From NCBI GenBank assembly GCA_024228555.1, contig JAAETI010000554.1, positions 1 through 49,279 of the forward strand: a stretch of DNA of 49,279 nt. The letters run 5' to 3'. Below are positions 16,779-24,856 of this stretch, one piece after another. This stretch comes from a bacterium. GTDB taxonomy: Bacteria > Actinomycetota > Acidimicrobiia > Spongiisociales > UBA5794. A program made the position numbers and the translations under genes. The notes under the pieces were generated by a model. It had not been told where the DNA came from, did no database searches, and saw nothing but the letters and a program-made list of their open reading frames with translations. The first letter of the stretch is position 1. The number at the start of each line of letters is the position of its first letter.

Positions 16779-17189
16779 TCAGCCACAGGAGGCTCCCCAC
16801 GCCTCGGCGAGGGTCATGTGCGAGAGTTCGGTCGTCAGCGCATCCCGTGCCTTCTGCCATGCGCCGTGCAACGCACAGAGTTGATTCTGGGGACATTCCT
16901 CGCCATTGAGGACACAGGTGTCGTCGAGGGTCGGGCCTTCCATAGCCTCGATCAGCTGGAGGACGGAGATGTCTTCAAGCGCCACCAAGAGCTCATATCC
17001 ACCGTGGGGACCGGGTGTTGAATGCACCCACCTCGCCTTGACGAGCGGATTCATGATCTGGGGCAGATACTGGCGTGTTGTCTTCAGTTCGTCAGCGAGA
17101 ATGGGGCCGGCCACCCTTGTCTCTTTGACACAGAGTTCTTCCATTGCCCGTAGCGCCAAATCAGTTCTCTTGTTCAGGCCTAGTCGCAT
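16779..17189 (-). CDS. Rrf2-family transcriptional regulator with likely [2Fe-2S]/[4Fe-4S] site
   Basis: A protein of 136 residues from the ATG at 17189. The N-terminal winged helix is typical of Rrf2 (TDLALRAMEELC, then VAGPILADELKTTRQYLPQIM and the wing TPGPHGGYEL). Three Cys (C92, C99, C105: C-x6-C-x5-C) lie where IscR and NsrR bind their Fe-S cluster, so it probably senses iron-sulfur status, nitric oxide or redox state. It is divergent from aceE with 117 nt between the start codons, which makes pyruvate dehydrogenase a possible target. A longer form starting upstream at 17243 is possible but has no better ribosome site. Confidence 0.85.
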   Translation of the reverse strand: MRLGLNKRTDLALRAMEELCVKETRVAGPILADELKTTRQYLPQIMNPLVKARWVHSTPGPHGGYELLVALEDISVLQLIEAMEGPTLDDTCVLNGEECPQNQLCALHGAWQKARDALTTELSHMTLAEAWGASCG

Positions 17190-17306
17190 GGACCCAATGT
17201 AACCTGGAAATGCCAATCCAATGGTCACTCTGCGTAGGGCCAAACGTCACCAAGCTCGTTCCCACTCGGTAGTCTCGGCGGCATCACCGCAACGGAGCCA
17301 GCAGCC

Positions 17307-19997
17307 ATGATCATCGACGGATTCACCCATCAACTACCGGACAACGACCCTGACGAAACCACAGAGTGGTTGGAGTCGCTCGACGGGGTCATCAGTTCTG
17401 AGGGTCCGGCCCGTGCCCAATTCCTCATGGCAAAGCTCATCGAGCGGGCCCAGGCGCAGAACGTAGGTGTACCGGCTTCAGTAAGCACCCCATACATCAA
17501 CACGATTCCCCCTGAGCGGGAAGCATGGTTCCCCGGCGACGAGGATCTCGAAAGACGAATTCGCCGCTTCATTCGCTGGAACGCCGCAGTGATGGTCGTA
17601 AAAGCCAACCTGGCTGCCGACGGGATCGGCGGCCACCTCTCCACATTTGCCTCGTCGGCAGTGCTCTACGAGGTGGGTTTCAACCATTTCTTCCGTGGCA
17701 AGAGCGACGGCACCCCCGGCGACCAAGTCTTCTTCCAAGGTCATGCTGCCCCCGGCATCTATGCAAGGGCGTTTCTCGAGCATCGCCTCGAGGAAGAGGA
17801 TCTCGACAACTTTCGCCGCGAGATAGGCGGGGGCCTTTCCTCCTATCCACACCCGCGACTGATGCCTGACTTCTGGGAGTTCCCTACCGTTTCCATGGGG
17901 CTCGGACCGATCAACTCGATCTATCAGGCTCGCTTCAACAAGTACTTGGCCAACCGCAAGGTCGATATGACCGACCAGTCGCGAGTGTGGTCTTTCATCG
18001 GCGACGGTGAGACGGATGAACCGGAAACGCTCGGCTCGATCTCGTTGGCCGGTCGTGAGAAGCTCGACAACCTCACCTGGGTCGTCAACGCAAACCTGCA
18101 GCGACTCGATGGTCCCGTCCGCGGTAACGGCAAGATCATTCAGGAACTGGAGGCCATGTTCCGTGGGGCAGGCTGGAACGTAATCAAGGTGATTTGGGGC
18201 AATAGCTGGGATCCGCTTCTTGCCAACGATCACGATCGTGTCCTCGTCGAGAAGATGAACACAACCGTCGATGGCGAATACCAGCGGTACAAGGCCGAGG
18301 ACGGTGCATTCGTTCGCGAGCACTTCTTTGGCCCTGATCCCCGTCTCCGCCAGATGGTCGAGCACATGAGCGATGACGAAATATGGCTGCTCCGCCGCGG
18401 TGGCCTCGACTACAAAAAGGTCTACGCCGCCTACAAAGCTGCAACCGAGCTGAAGGGCGCCCCGACGGTCATCATCGCCAAGACCATCAAGGGTTGGACA
18501 TTGGGACCCGATGTCGAGGGCCGCAACGCAACCCACTCGATCAAGAAGCTGAGCAACCAACAGCTATTGACCTTGCGCAATCGGCTACACCTCGAGAACG
18601 ACATACCCGAGAAGGCTCTTGCGGAAGACGCCGATCCCCCGTACTTCCGACCCGCCGAGGACTCCCCCGAGCACAAGTACCTGATGCAAAGGCGAACCGC
18701 GCTGAATGGGCTGATGCCACGCCGTGTCGTCAACATTCGCAAACCCCTCGAGATGCCCGACGAGAGTGTGTACGGCGAATTCGATGCTGGATCTGGCACA
18801 TCAGAGGTGTCCACCACCGGTGCCTTCGTCCGCTTGCTGCGTTCGCTGGCCCGTGATGAGAAGTTCGGTCATCGGGTTGTTCCGATCATTCCCGACGAGG
18901 GACGCACGTTCGGGATGGACGCACTGTTCAAGGAACTGAAGATCTACGCATCGCAGGGTCAACTCTACGAACCGGTCGATCACAACATGCTGTTGTCGTA
19001 TGTGGAAGACACCGACGGGCAGATCCTCGAAGAGGGGATCACCGAGGCGGGCAGCATGGCCAGTTGGATCGCGGCGGCCACTTCTTATGCGACCCGTGGC
19101 GTTCCCATGGTCCCGTTCTTCACGTTCTACTCGATGTTCGGCTTCCAGCGAGTCGGCGATTCAATCTGGTCGGCTGCCGACTCCAGAGCGCGTGGTTTCC
19201 TGCTCGGTGGCACCGCCGGTCGAACCACCCTGCTCGGCGAAGGCCTCCAACATCAAGATGGGCACAGCCTGCTACTCGCTTCGACCGTTCCGGTGTGCCA
19301 GGCATACGACGCCGCCTTTGCGTACGAGGTGGCAACGATCATTCGAGCCGGCCTCAAGCGGATGTACGTCGACGGCGAAGACATCTTCTACTACCTCACG
19401 ATCTACAACGAGAACTATGTGCAGCCGGCCAAGCCTGCCGGCGTCGACGACGGGATCATCAAGGGTCTATATCGGTTTACCGACCGCCCCGAGGGTGGCT
19501 CGCACCAGGCAACGATCCTGTTCTCCGGACCTGCCCACGCTGCCGCCCGTCAGGCCCAGGTTGACCTTCTGGAGCACTACGACGTAGCCGCCGACCTGTG
19601 GAGCGCCACCAGTTACAAGAGACTGCGAGAGGAAGCGGTCGATGTGGAGCGGTGGAACCGGTTGCATCCGGCCGAACCCGCTCGCATCCCGTTTGTGACG
19701 GAGGCGTTGCAGGGGGGCACCGGCCCGATCGTTGCCGTATCTGACTTCATGAAGGCCGTTCCCGATCAAGTCGGCAGGTGGATTCCTCGACAGTTCGTCA
19801 CGTTGGGCACGGATGGCTTCGGCCGCTCCGACACCAGGGAGGCCCTACGCAACTTCTTCGAGGTCGACACCGGACATGTCGTCGTCGGAACGCTGTCGGG
19901 GCTAGCCGCCGAAGGTGTCATCGATGCCGGCGTCGTCCAAGACGCGATCAGGCGATATGAGATCGATACCGAGGTCGGCAACCCCTTCGATAGATAG
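17307..19997 (+). CDS. aceE: Pyruvate dehydrogenase E1 component, homodimeric type
   Basis: A protein of 896 residues, the normal length for homodimeric E1. It decarboxylates pyruvate with thiamine diphosphate and passes the acetyl group to the E2 lipoyl arm. The N-terminal domain has WNAAVMVVKAN, DGIGGHLSTFASSA and FFQGHAAPGIYARAF. The ThDP-binding motif GDGETDEPE is present (near residue 233), as are the middle-domain DEGRTFGMD and the substrate-loop EGITEAGSM. No E2 or E3 gene lies beside it, so the complex partners are encoded elsewhere. It is divergent from the Rrf2 regulator and followed after 25 nt by the FetAB-like transporter pair. Confidence 0.95.
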   Translation: MIIDGFTHQLPDNDPDETTEWLESLDGVISSEGPARAQFLMAKLIERAQAQNVGVPASVSTPYINTIPPEREAWFPGDEDLERRIRRFIRWNAAVMVVKANLAADGIGGHLSTFASSAVLYEVGFNHFFRGKSDGTPGDQVFFQGHAAPGIYARAFLEHRLEEEDLDNFRREIGGGLSSYPHPRLMPDFWEFPTVSMGLGPINSIYQARFNKYLANRKVDMTDQSRVWSFIGDGETDEPETLGSISLAGREKLDNLTWVVNANLQRLDGPVRGNGKIIQELEAMFRGAGWNVIKVIWGNSWDPLLANDHDRVLVEKMNTTVDGEYQRYKAEDGAFVREHFFGPDPRLRQMVEHMSDDEIWLLRRGGLDYKKVYAAYKAATELKGAPTVIIAKTIKGWTLGPDVEGRNATHSIKKLSNQQLLTLRNRLHLENDIPEKALAEDADPPYFRPAEDSPEHKYLMQRRTALNGLMPRRVVNIRKPLEMPDESVYGEFDAGSGTSEVSTTGAFVRLLRSLARDEKFGHRVVPIIPDEGRTFGMDALFKELKIYASQGQLYEPVDHNMLLSYVEDTDGQILEEGITEAGSMASWIAAATSYATRGVPMVPFFTFYSMFGFQRVGDSIWSAADSRARGFLLGGTAGRTTLLGEGLQHQDGHSLLLASTVPVCQAYDAAFAYEVATIIRAGLKRMYVDGEDIFYYLTIYNENYVQPAKPAGVDDGIIKGLYRFTDRPEGGSHQATILFSGPAHAAARQAQVDLLEHYDVAADLWSATSYKRLREEAVDVERWNRLHPAEPARIPFVTEALQGGTGPIVAVSDFMKAVPDQVGRWIPRQFVTLGTDGFGRSDTREALRNFFEVDTGHVVVGTLSGLAAEGVIDAGVVQDAIRRYEIDTEVGNPFDR

Positions 19998-20022
19998 TGG
20001 CGCGACGACTAACTTCGCGGAC

Positions 20023-20724
20023 ATGACACAGCTGTTCGAATTCAGCGACGTTCACGTTGCGGTCGAAGATGCTTCGATCCTGTCTGGAGTGACGACGACA
20101 ATCCCCGTCGACAAGCTGACCGTGATCGCCGGAGAATCCGGCTCGGGGAAGACAAGCTTGCTCCGCTTGTGTAACCGACTGGATGTGCCCACGTCGGGGA
20201 CCATCGGCTTCCGCGGTCGAGACTTGCTCGAACTCGACCCACAACAACTGCGCCGCCGTGTCGGGATGGTGTTCCAAAGACCGGTTCTCTTCGGCGGGAC
20301 GGTCCGTGACAATTTCCTCGTCGCAGATCCGACGGCCTCGGACGAAACGATGTGCGAAGTGCTGACGGATGTCCAGCTTGACCCGGCGTTCCTGGATCGC
20401 ATTGGTGACGAGTTGTCCGGAGGTGAAGCACAAAGGGTCTGTCTAGCCCGCACCCTGTTGTGCGAACCAGAAGTGCTTCTGATGGACGAAGCAACAGCGT
20501 CGCTGCACCAGGCTGCCACGAGAACCCTCGAGGAGACGGTCAGCCGGCTCCGCACCGACGCCGGCGTCGGAGTCGTCTGGGTCACTCACGATCTCGGCCA
20601 GATCGAGAGACTCGCAGAACACTTGATCGTCCTGACCGAGGGGCGGGTTCGCTACACCGGAGGCGCCGGCACTCCGGAAGCGAGAGCAGCACTCGCCTCG
20701 TTGGCAACGGAGGCCGAGGACTGA
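20023..20724 (+). CDS. ABC transporter ATP-binding protein, FetA/YbbL-like
   Basis: A protein of 233 residues from the ATG at 20023, which follows aceE by 25 nt. It has Walker A GESGSGKTS, Q-loop VFQRPVLF, signature LSGGEAQR, Walker B VLLMDEATAS and the switch His in VTHD. The D-loop reads SLHQ rather than the common SALD. Its stop overlaps the start of the permease by 1 nt (TGATG), and the partner is a UPF0014-type permease. This pairing is that of FetAB, implicated in iron export and peroxide tolerance in enterobacteria. Applying that substrate here is inference. Confidence 0.85.
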   Translation: MTQLFEFSDVHVAVEDASILSGVTTTIPVDKLTVIAGESGSGKTSLLRLCNRLDVPTSGTIGFRGRDLLELDPQQLRRRVGMVFQRPVLFGGTVRDNFLVADPTASDETMCEVLTDVQLDPAFLDRIGDELSGGEAQRVCLARTLLCEPEVLLMDEATASLHQAATRTLEETVSRLRTDAGVGVVWVTHDLGQIERLAEHLIVLTEGRVRYTGGAGTPEARAALASLATEAED

Positions 20725-21506
20725 TGCTCGAAGGTGACGTCGATGCGATCGGTCTCGCAACCTCTCTGATTCTGGTGGGTGTCGCTCTGGCGGTGTCGCT
20801 GAGCCAGCAACTGAGGCTCGAGAAGCAACTCATCTGGGCGACCGTCCGGGCGTTTGTCCAACTAGTCGTCATGGGATTCGTCCTCGCCTGGCTCCTCGAG
20901 CCGGGGCGAGGCGTTGCCTATTCATGGGTATGGGTTGCCTGCATGGTTGTGTTTGCTGGGTGGACCGTCCACAAACGCGCTCCTGAAGTGCCAGGGCTCT
21001 TCGGAATGGCAGTCGTCGCTCTAGCCGCTTCAACGCTTGTCACCATGGGCGTGATCTTCGGATTTGGGGTCTTCCCAATGGAAGCTCGCGCCATCGTGCC
21101 CCTCGGTGGAATGATGATCGGCAACTCTCTGAGCGGCACAGTGCTCGCCGCACGACGGGTCGCCGACGAGCTAACCGAAAAGCGACCCGAGGTCGAAGCG
21201 CGACTGGCTCTCGGTCACTCGTCACAGCAGGCCGGCCGACCATACGTCCGTTCCGCTATGCGCACCGCGCTCACTCCTCAGATCGAATCTACAAAGGCCG
21301 TTGGCCTCGTCTTCCTACCTGGTGCGATGACAGGGCTCATCCTCGCCGGTGTCGACCCTGTCGATGCTGTGCTGGTGCAGGCCGCGATCATGTATCTGAT
21401 CTTGGGTGCGGTTGCGACGACTTCCCTTGTTGTCGGACTCGGATCGGTCCGGCAGCTCTTCACGCCGGACCACCGGTTGCGCCGACTCACCAGAAGCAGC
21501 GACTGA
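20724..21506 (+). CDS. UPF0014/FetB-type ABC permease
   Basis: A protein of 260 residues with about seven hydrophobic helices (LATSLILVGVALAVSL, WVWVACMVVFAGW, VVALAASTLVTMGVIFGF and so on). The FetB signature region is present: GMMIGNSLSGTVLAARRV and STKAVGLVFLPGAMTGLILAGVDPVDA. It is coupled to the preceding ATPase gene by a 1-nt overlap, so the two form one exporter. Family members export iron or related metals. The C-terminal cytoplasmic tail is short and basic (DHRLRRLTRSSD). Confidence 0.87.
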   Translation: MLEGDVDAIGLATSLILVGVALAVSLSQQLRLEKQLIWATVRAFVQLVVMGFVLAWLLEPGRGVAYSWVWVACMVVFAGWTVHKRAPEVPGLFGMAVVALAASTLVTMGVIFGFGVFPMEARAIVPLGGMMIGNSLSGTVLAARRVADELTEKRPEVEARLALGHSSQQAGRPYVRSAMRTALTPQIESTKAVGLVFLPGAMTGLILAGVDPVDAVLVQAAIMYLILGAVATTSLVVGLGSVRQLFTPDHRLRRLTRSSD

Positions 21507-21577
21507 ACCGTCATCGCCGGGCCAATCCATCTGCTGTAATCGTCATGGGCCTGTCCCCCATCACAGCAAGGAACACA

Positions 21578-22429
21578 ATGAAGCTCGGCGTCAGCATCTT
21601 CCCGACCGACAAGACAATCGACCCCGGCGCTCTGGCCGCAGCGGCTGAGGATCTTGGCTTCGAGTCGCTGTGGTTCCCAGAGCACAGCCACATTCCGACA
21701 AGCCGGGAAACACCGTGGGGTGGCCGGGCCGGCGCACCACCGCTGCCCGAGATGTATTGGCGTACCTATGACCAGTTCGTAGCCCTCATGGCCTCGGCCG
21801 CTGCAACCAGCACACTGAAGGTCGCCAGCGGCATCACTCTCGTCGCACAGCGAGATCCGATCTGGCTGGCCAAGCAGGTGGCAACTGTCGATGCCCTCTC
21901 GGGAGGGAGATTGCTCTTTGGAGTTGGCTATGGGTGGAACAAGGAAGAGCTTGCTCACCACGGGGTGAAATACACCGAACGCCGCGCTCTCCTGCGGGAG
22001 AAGATCCTGATGATGAAAGAACTGTGGACCCAGGAAGAGGCAGCCTATTCGGGCGAGATGATCGAGCTAGAACCAAGCTGGTCATGGCCGAAGCCTGAAC
22101 AGCAACCGCATCCTCCAATCATCATGGGAGGTGCCGCCGGACCCAAGACCTTCGCCCACATAATGGAGTTCTGCGACGGCTGGATGCCGATCTACGGCGC
22201 CTATGAGTTCGTCAGCAAGCTCGGCGAAATGCGGGAGGCCGCTGAGCTAGCGGGACGTGATCCGGCGACCATCGAGTTGGGTGTGTTCAACGCACCGAGA
22301 GACGTGGAGAAGTTGGAGGAACTGCGGGCTGCCGGTGTGACCCGGGCGGTCTTCAATCTCCCCCCGGTGGAGGCACCGGTCGTTCTCAGCAAGCTCGAGA
22401 AGTACGCCGGGTTCCTCGACAAGGTCTAG
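21578..22429 (+). CDS. LLM-class F420-dependent oxidoreductase
   Basis: A protein of 283 residues from the ATG at 21578, preceded by AAGGA at 7 nt; an upstream start at 21545 is less well supported. It is a luciferase-like TIM barrel (MKLGVSIFPTDKTIDPG, SLWFPEHSHIPTS, SGGRLLFGVGYGWNKEE, PPIIMGGAAG). The Actinobacteria-type F420 subfamily is the best fit because of the FGVGYGWN turn and the neighbouring Ddn- and PPOX-type genes. It would transfer hydride between F420 and an unknown organic substrate. The gene is convergent with the VOC gene, leaving 12 nt between stops. Confidence 0.85.
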   Translation: MKLGVSIFPTDKTIDPGALAAAAEDLGFESLWFPEHSHIPTSRETPWGGRAGAPPLPEMYWRTYDQFVALMASAAATSTLKVASGITLVAQRDPIWLAKQVATVDALSGGRLLFGVGYGWNKEELAHHGVKYTERRALLREKILMMKELWTQEEAAYSGEMIELEPSWSWPKPEQQPHPPIIMGGAAGPKTFAHIMEFCDGWMPIYGAYEFVSKLGEMREAAELAGRDPATIELGVFNAPRDVEKLEELRAAGVTRAVFNLPPVEAPVVLSKLEKYAGFLDKV

Positions 22430-22441
22430 CCAGATTCCTGT

Positions 22442-22849
22442 TCAAGCCCCGTCGGGGAAGAGACAGAACGGGTGCCCCTCTGGGTCAAGCATGACTGTGA
22501 CGTCATCCTGCGGCTGATGTTCGGCGACCGTGGCCCCAGCTTCGACCGCCCATGCAACGCCTGCTTCCAGGTCATCGACACCGATATCGATGTGCATCAT
22601 CATCTGCTGGTCACCAGGGCTCGATAGCCAGGTCGGAGGCGAGTAGTGCTCCTCCCACTGGAACTCCATCTTGCGATCTCCGGCCGGTGAGCGCAGCCTG
22701 GCCCAACCGTCCTCAAGGGGGAATCCGGGCCGGGGCCCTTCGACCTCGACTATCTCCCATCCCAGCAATCGTGCGTAGAAGCGGGCCAACTCCACGGGAT
22801 TAGCCGCATCGAGGACAGGTCCGGCGATCCGCATCTCAGGCCTCGTCAC
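22442..22849 (-). CDS. VOC-family (glyoxalase/bleomycin-resistance-like) protein
   Basis: A protein of 135 residues with the usual two VOC modules: MRIAGPVLDAANPVELARFYARLLGW and, in the second half, MMMHIDIGVDDLEAGVAWAVEAG and VMLDPEGHPFCLFP. The reaction is unknown. It is the last gene of a leftward group (PPOX, Ddn-like, this gene) with gaps of only about 9 nt, so it probably belongs to the same transcript as those F420-type enzymes. Confidence 0.8.
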   Translation of the reverse strand: MTRPEMRIAGPVLDAANPVELARFYARLLGWEIVEVEGPRPGFPLEDGWARLRSPAGDRKMEFQWEEHYSPPTWLSSPGDQQMMMHIDIGVDDLEAGVAWAVEAGATVAEHQPQDDVTVMLDPEGHPFCLFPDGA

Positions 22850-22858
22850 CGTGTCCTC

Positions 22859-23215
22859 CTAGAGCCGTACCTCAACGAGCGGGCTCCCCTCAACCCAGTT
22901 ATCGAGCGAAGCGTCTGGAGCAACTCGCGACGTGATCTCGGCAAGAACCGGCCGGCGTCTCTCCTCACCAACGACGGGGATTGCCATTGCCGGCAGATCA
23001 CGCCGCAAGCTCTCTTTGAGGTGGATCGTGAATGCGGCGTTCCCCATCAGGTTGGCGTACCACGACCGCGGACCAGGGGTCCCGGTGATGTAGATGCGGC
23101 CCTCGACATTGTGGAACCATATCTCGATCCGGCGTTGCTCTCCCGAGTAGCGACCGATTGTGGTGATATCGATGACTCGATCGGTTTCAAGTGCCTGTTG
23201 AACATCCGCATCCAT
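22859..23215 (-). CDS. Deazaflavin (F420)-dependent nitroreductase-like protein (Ddn/DUF385 family), short form
   Basis: A protein of 118 residues. The split beta-barrel core typical of the Ddn/F420 group is visible: TIGRYSGEQRRIEIWFHNVEGRIYI, then TPGPRSWYANLMGNAAFTIHL. Members use reduced F420 to reduce nitro compounds or quinones, or act in menaquinone redox. This copy is short for the family (about 140-150) and ends right after VEGSPLVEVRL. It sits between the PPOX and VOC genes in a tight leftward operon. Confidence 0.78.
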   Translation of the reverse strand: MDADVQQALETDRVIDITTIGRYSGEQRRIEIWFHNVEGRIYITGTPGPRSWYANLMGNAAFTIHLKESLRRDLPAMAIPVVGEERRRPVLAEITSRVAPDASLDNWVEGSPLVEVRL

Positions 23216-23224
23216 CGTTCCTCC

Positions 23225-23650
23225 TCAGTCGGCGAGTCCTGACATGGCGACGATGCGGGTCGGGCGCAGTCGTGCCAAGTACTCCCCAGCAACCCCGTTT
23301 CTCACGCCATACTCCTCGGCTCGCTCGCGACCCATGTAGCGTGCTGCGATCGTGGTCCCCCAGCTGACGAGTTCCGAGATGTCCTCAGATACGCTCACAG
23401 TGCCCTCCACAAGCACAAAGGCGTAGGGGGCAATCTCTTCATCGACTACGAGGGACACACGATTGTCACGGCGGATTGCCCTCCCCTTGCCACTCGACTC
23501 GTGAGTCATGAAGACTATGTCCTCGCCATCGAGCACAAACCAGATCGGCGTCACATGGGCTCGGCCATTCTTGAGCACAACAGCCAGCTTCCCCGTTCTC
23601 GTTCCGTGCGAGAGGAAGCGGCGAGTCTGCTCCGGTGTCATTTTCTGCAT
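23225..23650 (-). CDS. PPOX-class F420-dependent oxidoreductase
   Basis: A protein of 141 residues with a flavin-reductase-like split barrel: MTPEQTRRFLSHGTRTGKLAVV, HVTPIWFVLDGEDIVFMTHESSGKG, DNRVSLVVDEEIAPYAFVLVEGT. These are features of the pyridoxamine 5'-phosphate-oxidase-like proteins that bind F420 in actinobacteria. It is the first gene of a leftward operon with the Ddn-like and VOC genes. The substrate is unknown. Confidence 0.82.
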   Translation of the reverse strand: MQKMTPEQTRRFLSHGTRTGKLAVVLKNGRAHVTPIWFVLDGEDIVFMTHESSGKGRAIRRDNRVSLVVDEEIAPYAFVLVEGTVSVSEDISELVSWGTTIAARYMGRERAEEYGVRNGVAGEYLARLRPTRIVAMSGLAD

Positions 23651-23808
23651 GAGTCCAACCTAGACCACGCCGCGGAACGCCGTCGACGCCTCCGGCGATT
23701 GCCCGTGGCGGGGGCCAAACGGCCTATGGATGCGAATACCTGAATGTGGTCCAATCGTTCACACAAGGGAGAGCAAACGTGAACGCGCCAGCGTTCGAGG
23801 AGGAGACC

Positions 23809-24795
23809 ATGAGTAGGCGTTTACCCGCGTTCGGAGTCATAGCAATTGGGGTGATAGTTCTTGTCGTGCTTTTCACCAACAGCCTGTTCAGCGTAGGGCC
23901 CGCATTCGAGGAGCTAACCGACTCATTCCGGCCGATCATGACCGAAGAAGCTATCGCAGCCGCGGAAGCTGACGTCGCCGGTCTCGGTGCGGTCAGCGAA
24001 GAGTTCAACACCATGTTGGCTCCGGCTCTCGCAGCGCAGTTGCAGATGTCCCCTGAGGACTTGAACGCCTTTATGGGAACCAACTTCCCCGCGGTCGCGG
24101 CCGGCGTTGAGGCACTGCCCGCGATCGTCCCTCAGTTCACCGACGTTGTCGGGTTGCTCTCTGAGCAGCAATCGAATTTCGAATCCGCCGATGCGATCCC
24201 AACCAGCTCGCTACCCGCCAGCTCGGTTCCGTGGATAATCCTTCTCATCGGCGTCGGGGCGATCGTGGTCGGCATCTTGATGCTGGGTAACACCAAACAG
24301 GCGTGGCTGATCGCCGTCGGCTTTGGCGTGCTGGTGGTCGTTTTCAACCTTGCATTGTCATTCCTGCCGAAGTCTTCAGCGGCAGATGACCTGAACGAAG
24401 CGTTGAAGCCGGTCTACACCGAGGAACTCGTGGCCAATTCGGCCGAAGCCCTTGGAGTTGTATCTGCCATGGGCAGCCAGATGCAGTCAGGAATGCTCCC
24501 GGCGCTCGCAGAGCAGCTCGGGCTCGGCGAAGCTGAGATGGCCGGCTTCCTTGGTCAATTCCCAGCAACCGCTGCCGCCCTCGAAGGACTCGGAGACTCG
24601 CTGGGTCGCTTCCAGACCATGATCACTGCGTTTGACAGCCAACTCGACAATTACGAGACGATCAAGGACACCTCGCTATACCCGATCGCTCTGATCGTGC
24701 TAGTAGCGGGCCTCGTGATCATCGTTCTTGGCGTGTGGAGCTTCATGGCGGGCCGCAAGGACGACGACCTCGTGGTCGAACGCCCGCAGGCATGA
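23809..24795 (+). CDS. Membrane protein with duplicated extracytoplasmic domain (unknown function)
   Basis: A protein of 328 residues from the ATG at 23809, with GAGGAGGAG just upstream; a GTG at 23779 is an alternative. The layout is one helix (FGVIAIGVIVLVVLFTN), an outer loop of about 115 residues, two helices (WIILLIGVGAIVVGILML, LIAVGFGVLVVVFNLAL), a second outer loop, and a last helix (PIALIVLVAGLVIIVLGVW). The two loops are homologous. Both open with a near-identical pattern (ELTDSFRPIMTEEAI versus DLNEALKPVYTEELV), then LAPALAAQLQMSPEDLNAFMG versus LPALAEQLGLGEAEMAGFLG. The gene therefore seems to have arisen by internal duplication. I do not recognise a named family. It is followed by a strong terminator. 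Confidence 0.8.
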   Translation: MSRRLPAFGVIAIGVIVLVVLFTNSLFSVGPAFEELTDSFRPIMTEEAIAAAEADVAGLGAVSEEFNTMLAPALAAQLQMSPEDLNAFMGTNFPAVAAGVEALPAIVPQFTDVVGLLSEQQSNFESADAIPTSSLPASSVPWIILLIGVGAIVVGILMLGNTKQAWLIAVGFGVLVVVFNLALSFLPKSSAADDLNEALKPVYTEELVANSAEALGVVSAMGSQMQSGMLPALAEQLGLGEAEMAGFLGQFPATAAALEGLGDSLGRFQTMITAFDSQLDNYETIKDTSLYPIALIVLVAGLVIIVLGVWSFMAGRKDDDLVVERPQA

Positions 24796-24811
24796 TCTAA
24801 CCAAACCGTTT

Positions 24812-24846
24812 AAGCAGAGAGCCCCCGCTCAGGGGGCTTTCTGCTT
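24812..24846. terminator. Bidirectional 15-bp terminator hairpin
   Basis: AAGCAGAGAGCCCCC (24812-24826) pairs with GGGGGCTTTCTGCTT (24832-24846), with one G-T wobble and a GCTCA loop. It lies between the stops of two convergent genes (duplicated membrane protein and GAF histidine kinase) and can end transcripts in both directions. Confidence 0.75.
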
Positions 24847-24856
24847 ATTGCGTTAG

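Noticed and set aside
17478-18560. A 360-residue open frame antisense to aceE
   Set aside because: It is a shadow frame in a GC-rich gene: the opposite strand encodes a clear pyruvate dehydrogenase E1, and the antisense product has no domain or ribosome site.
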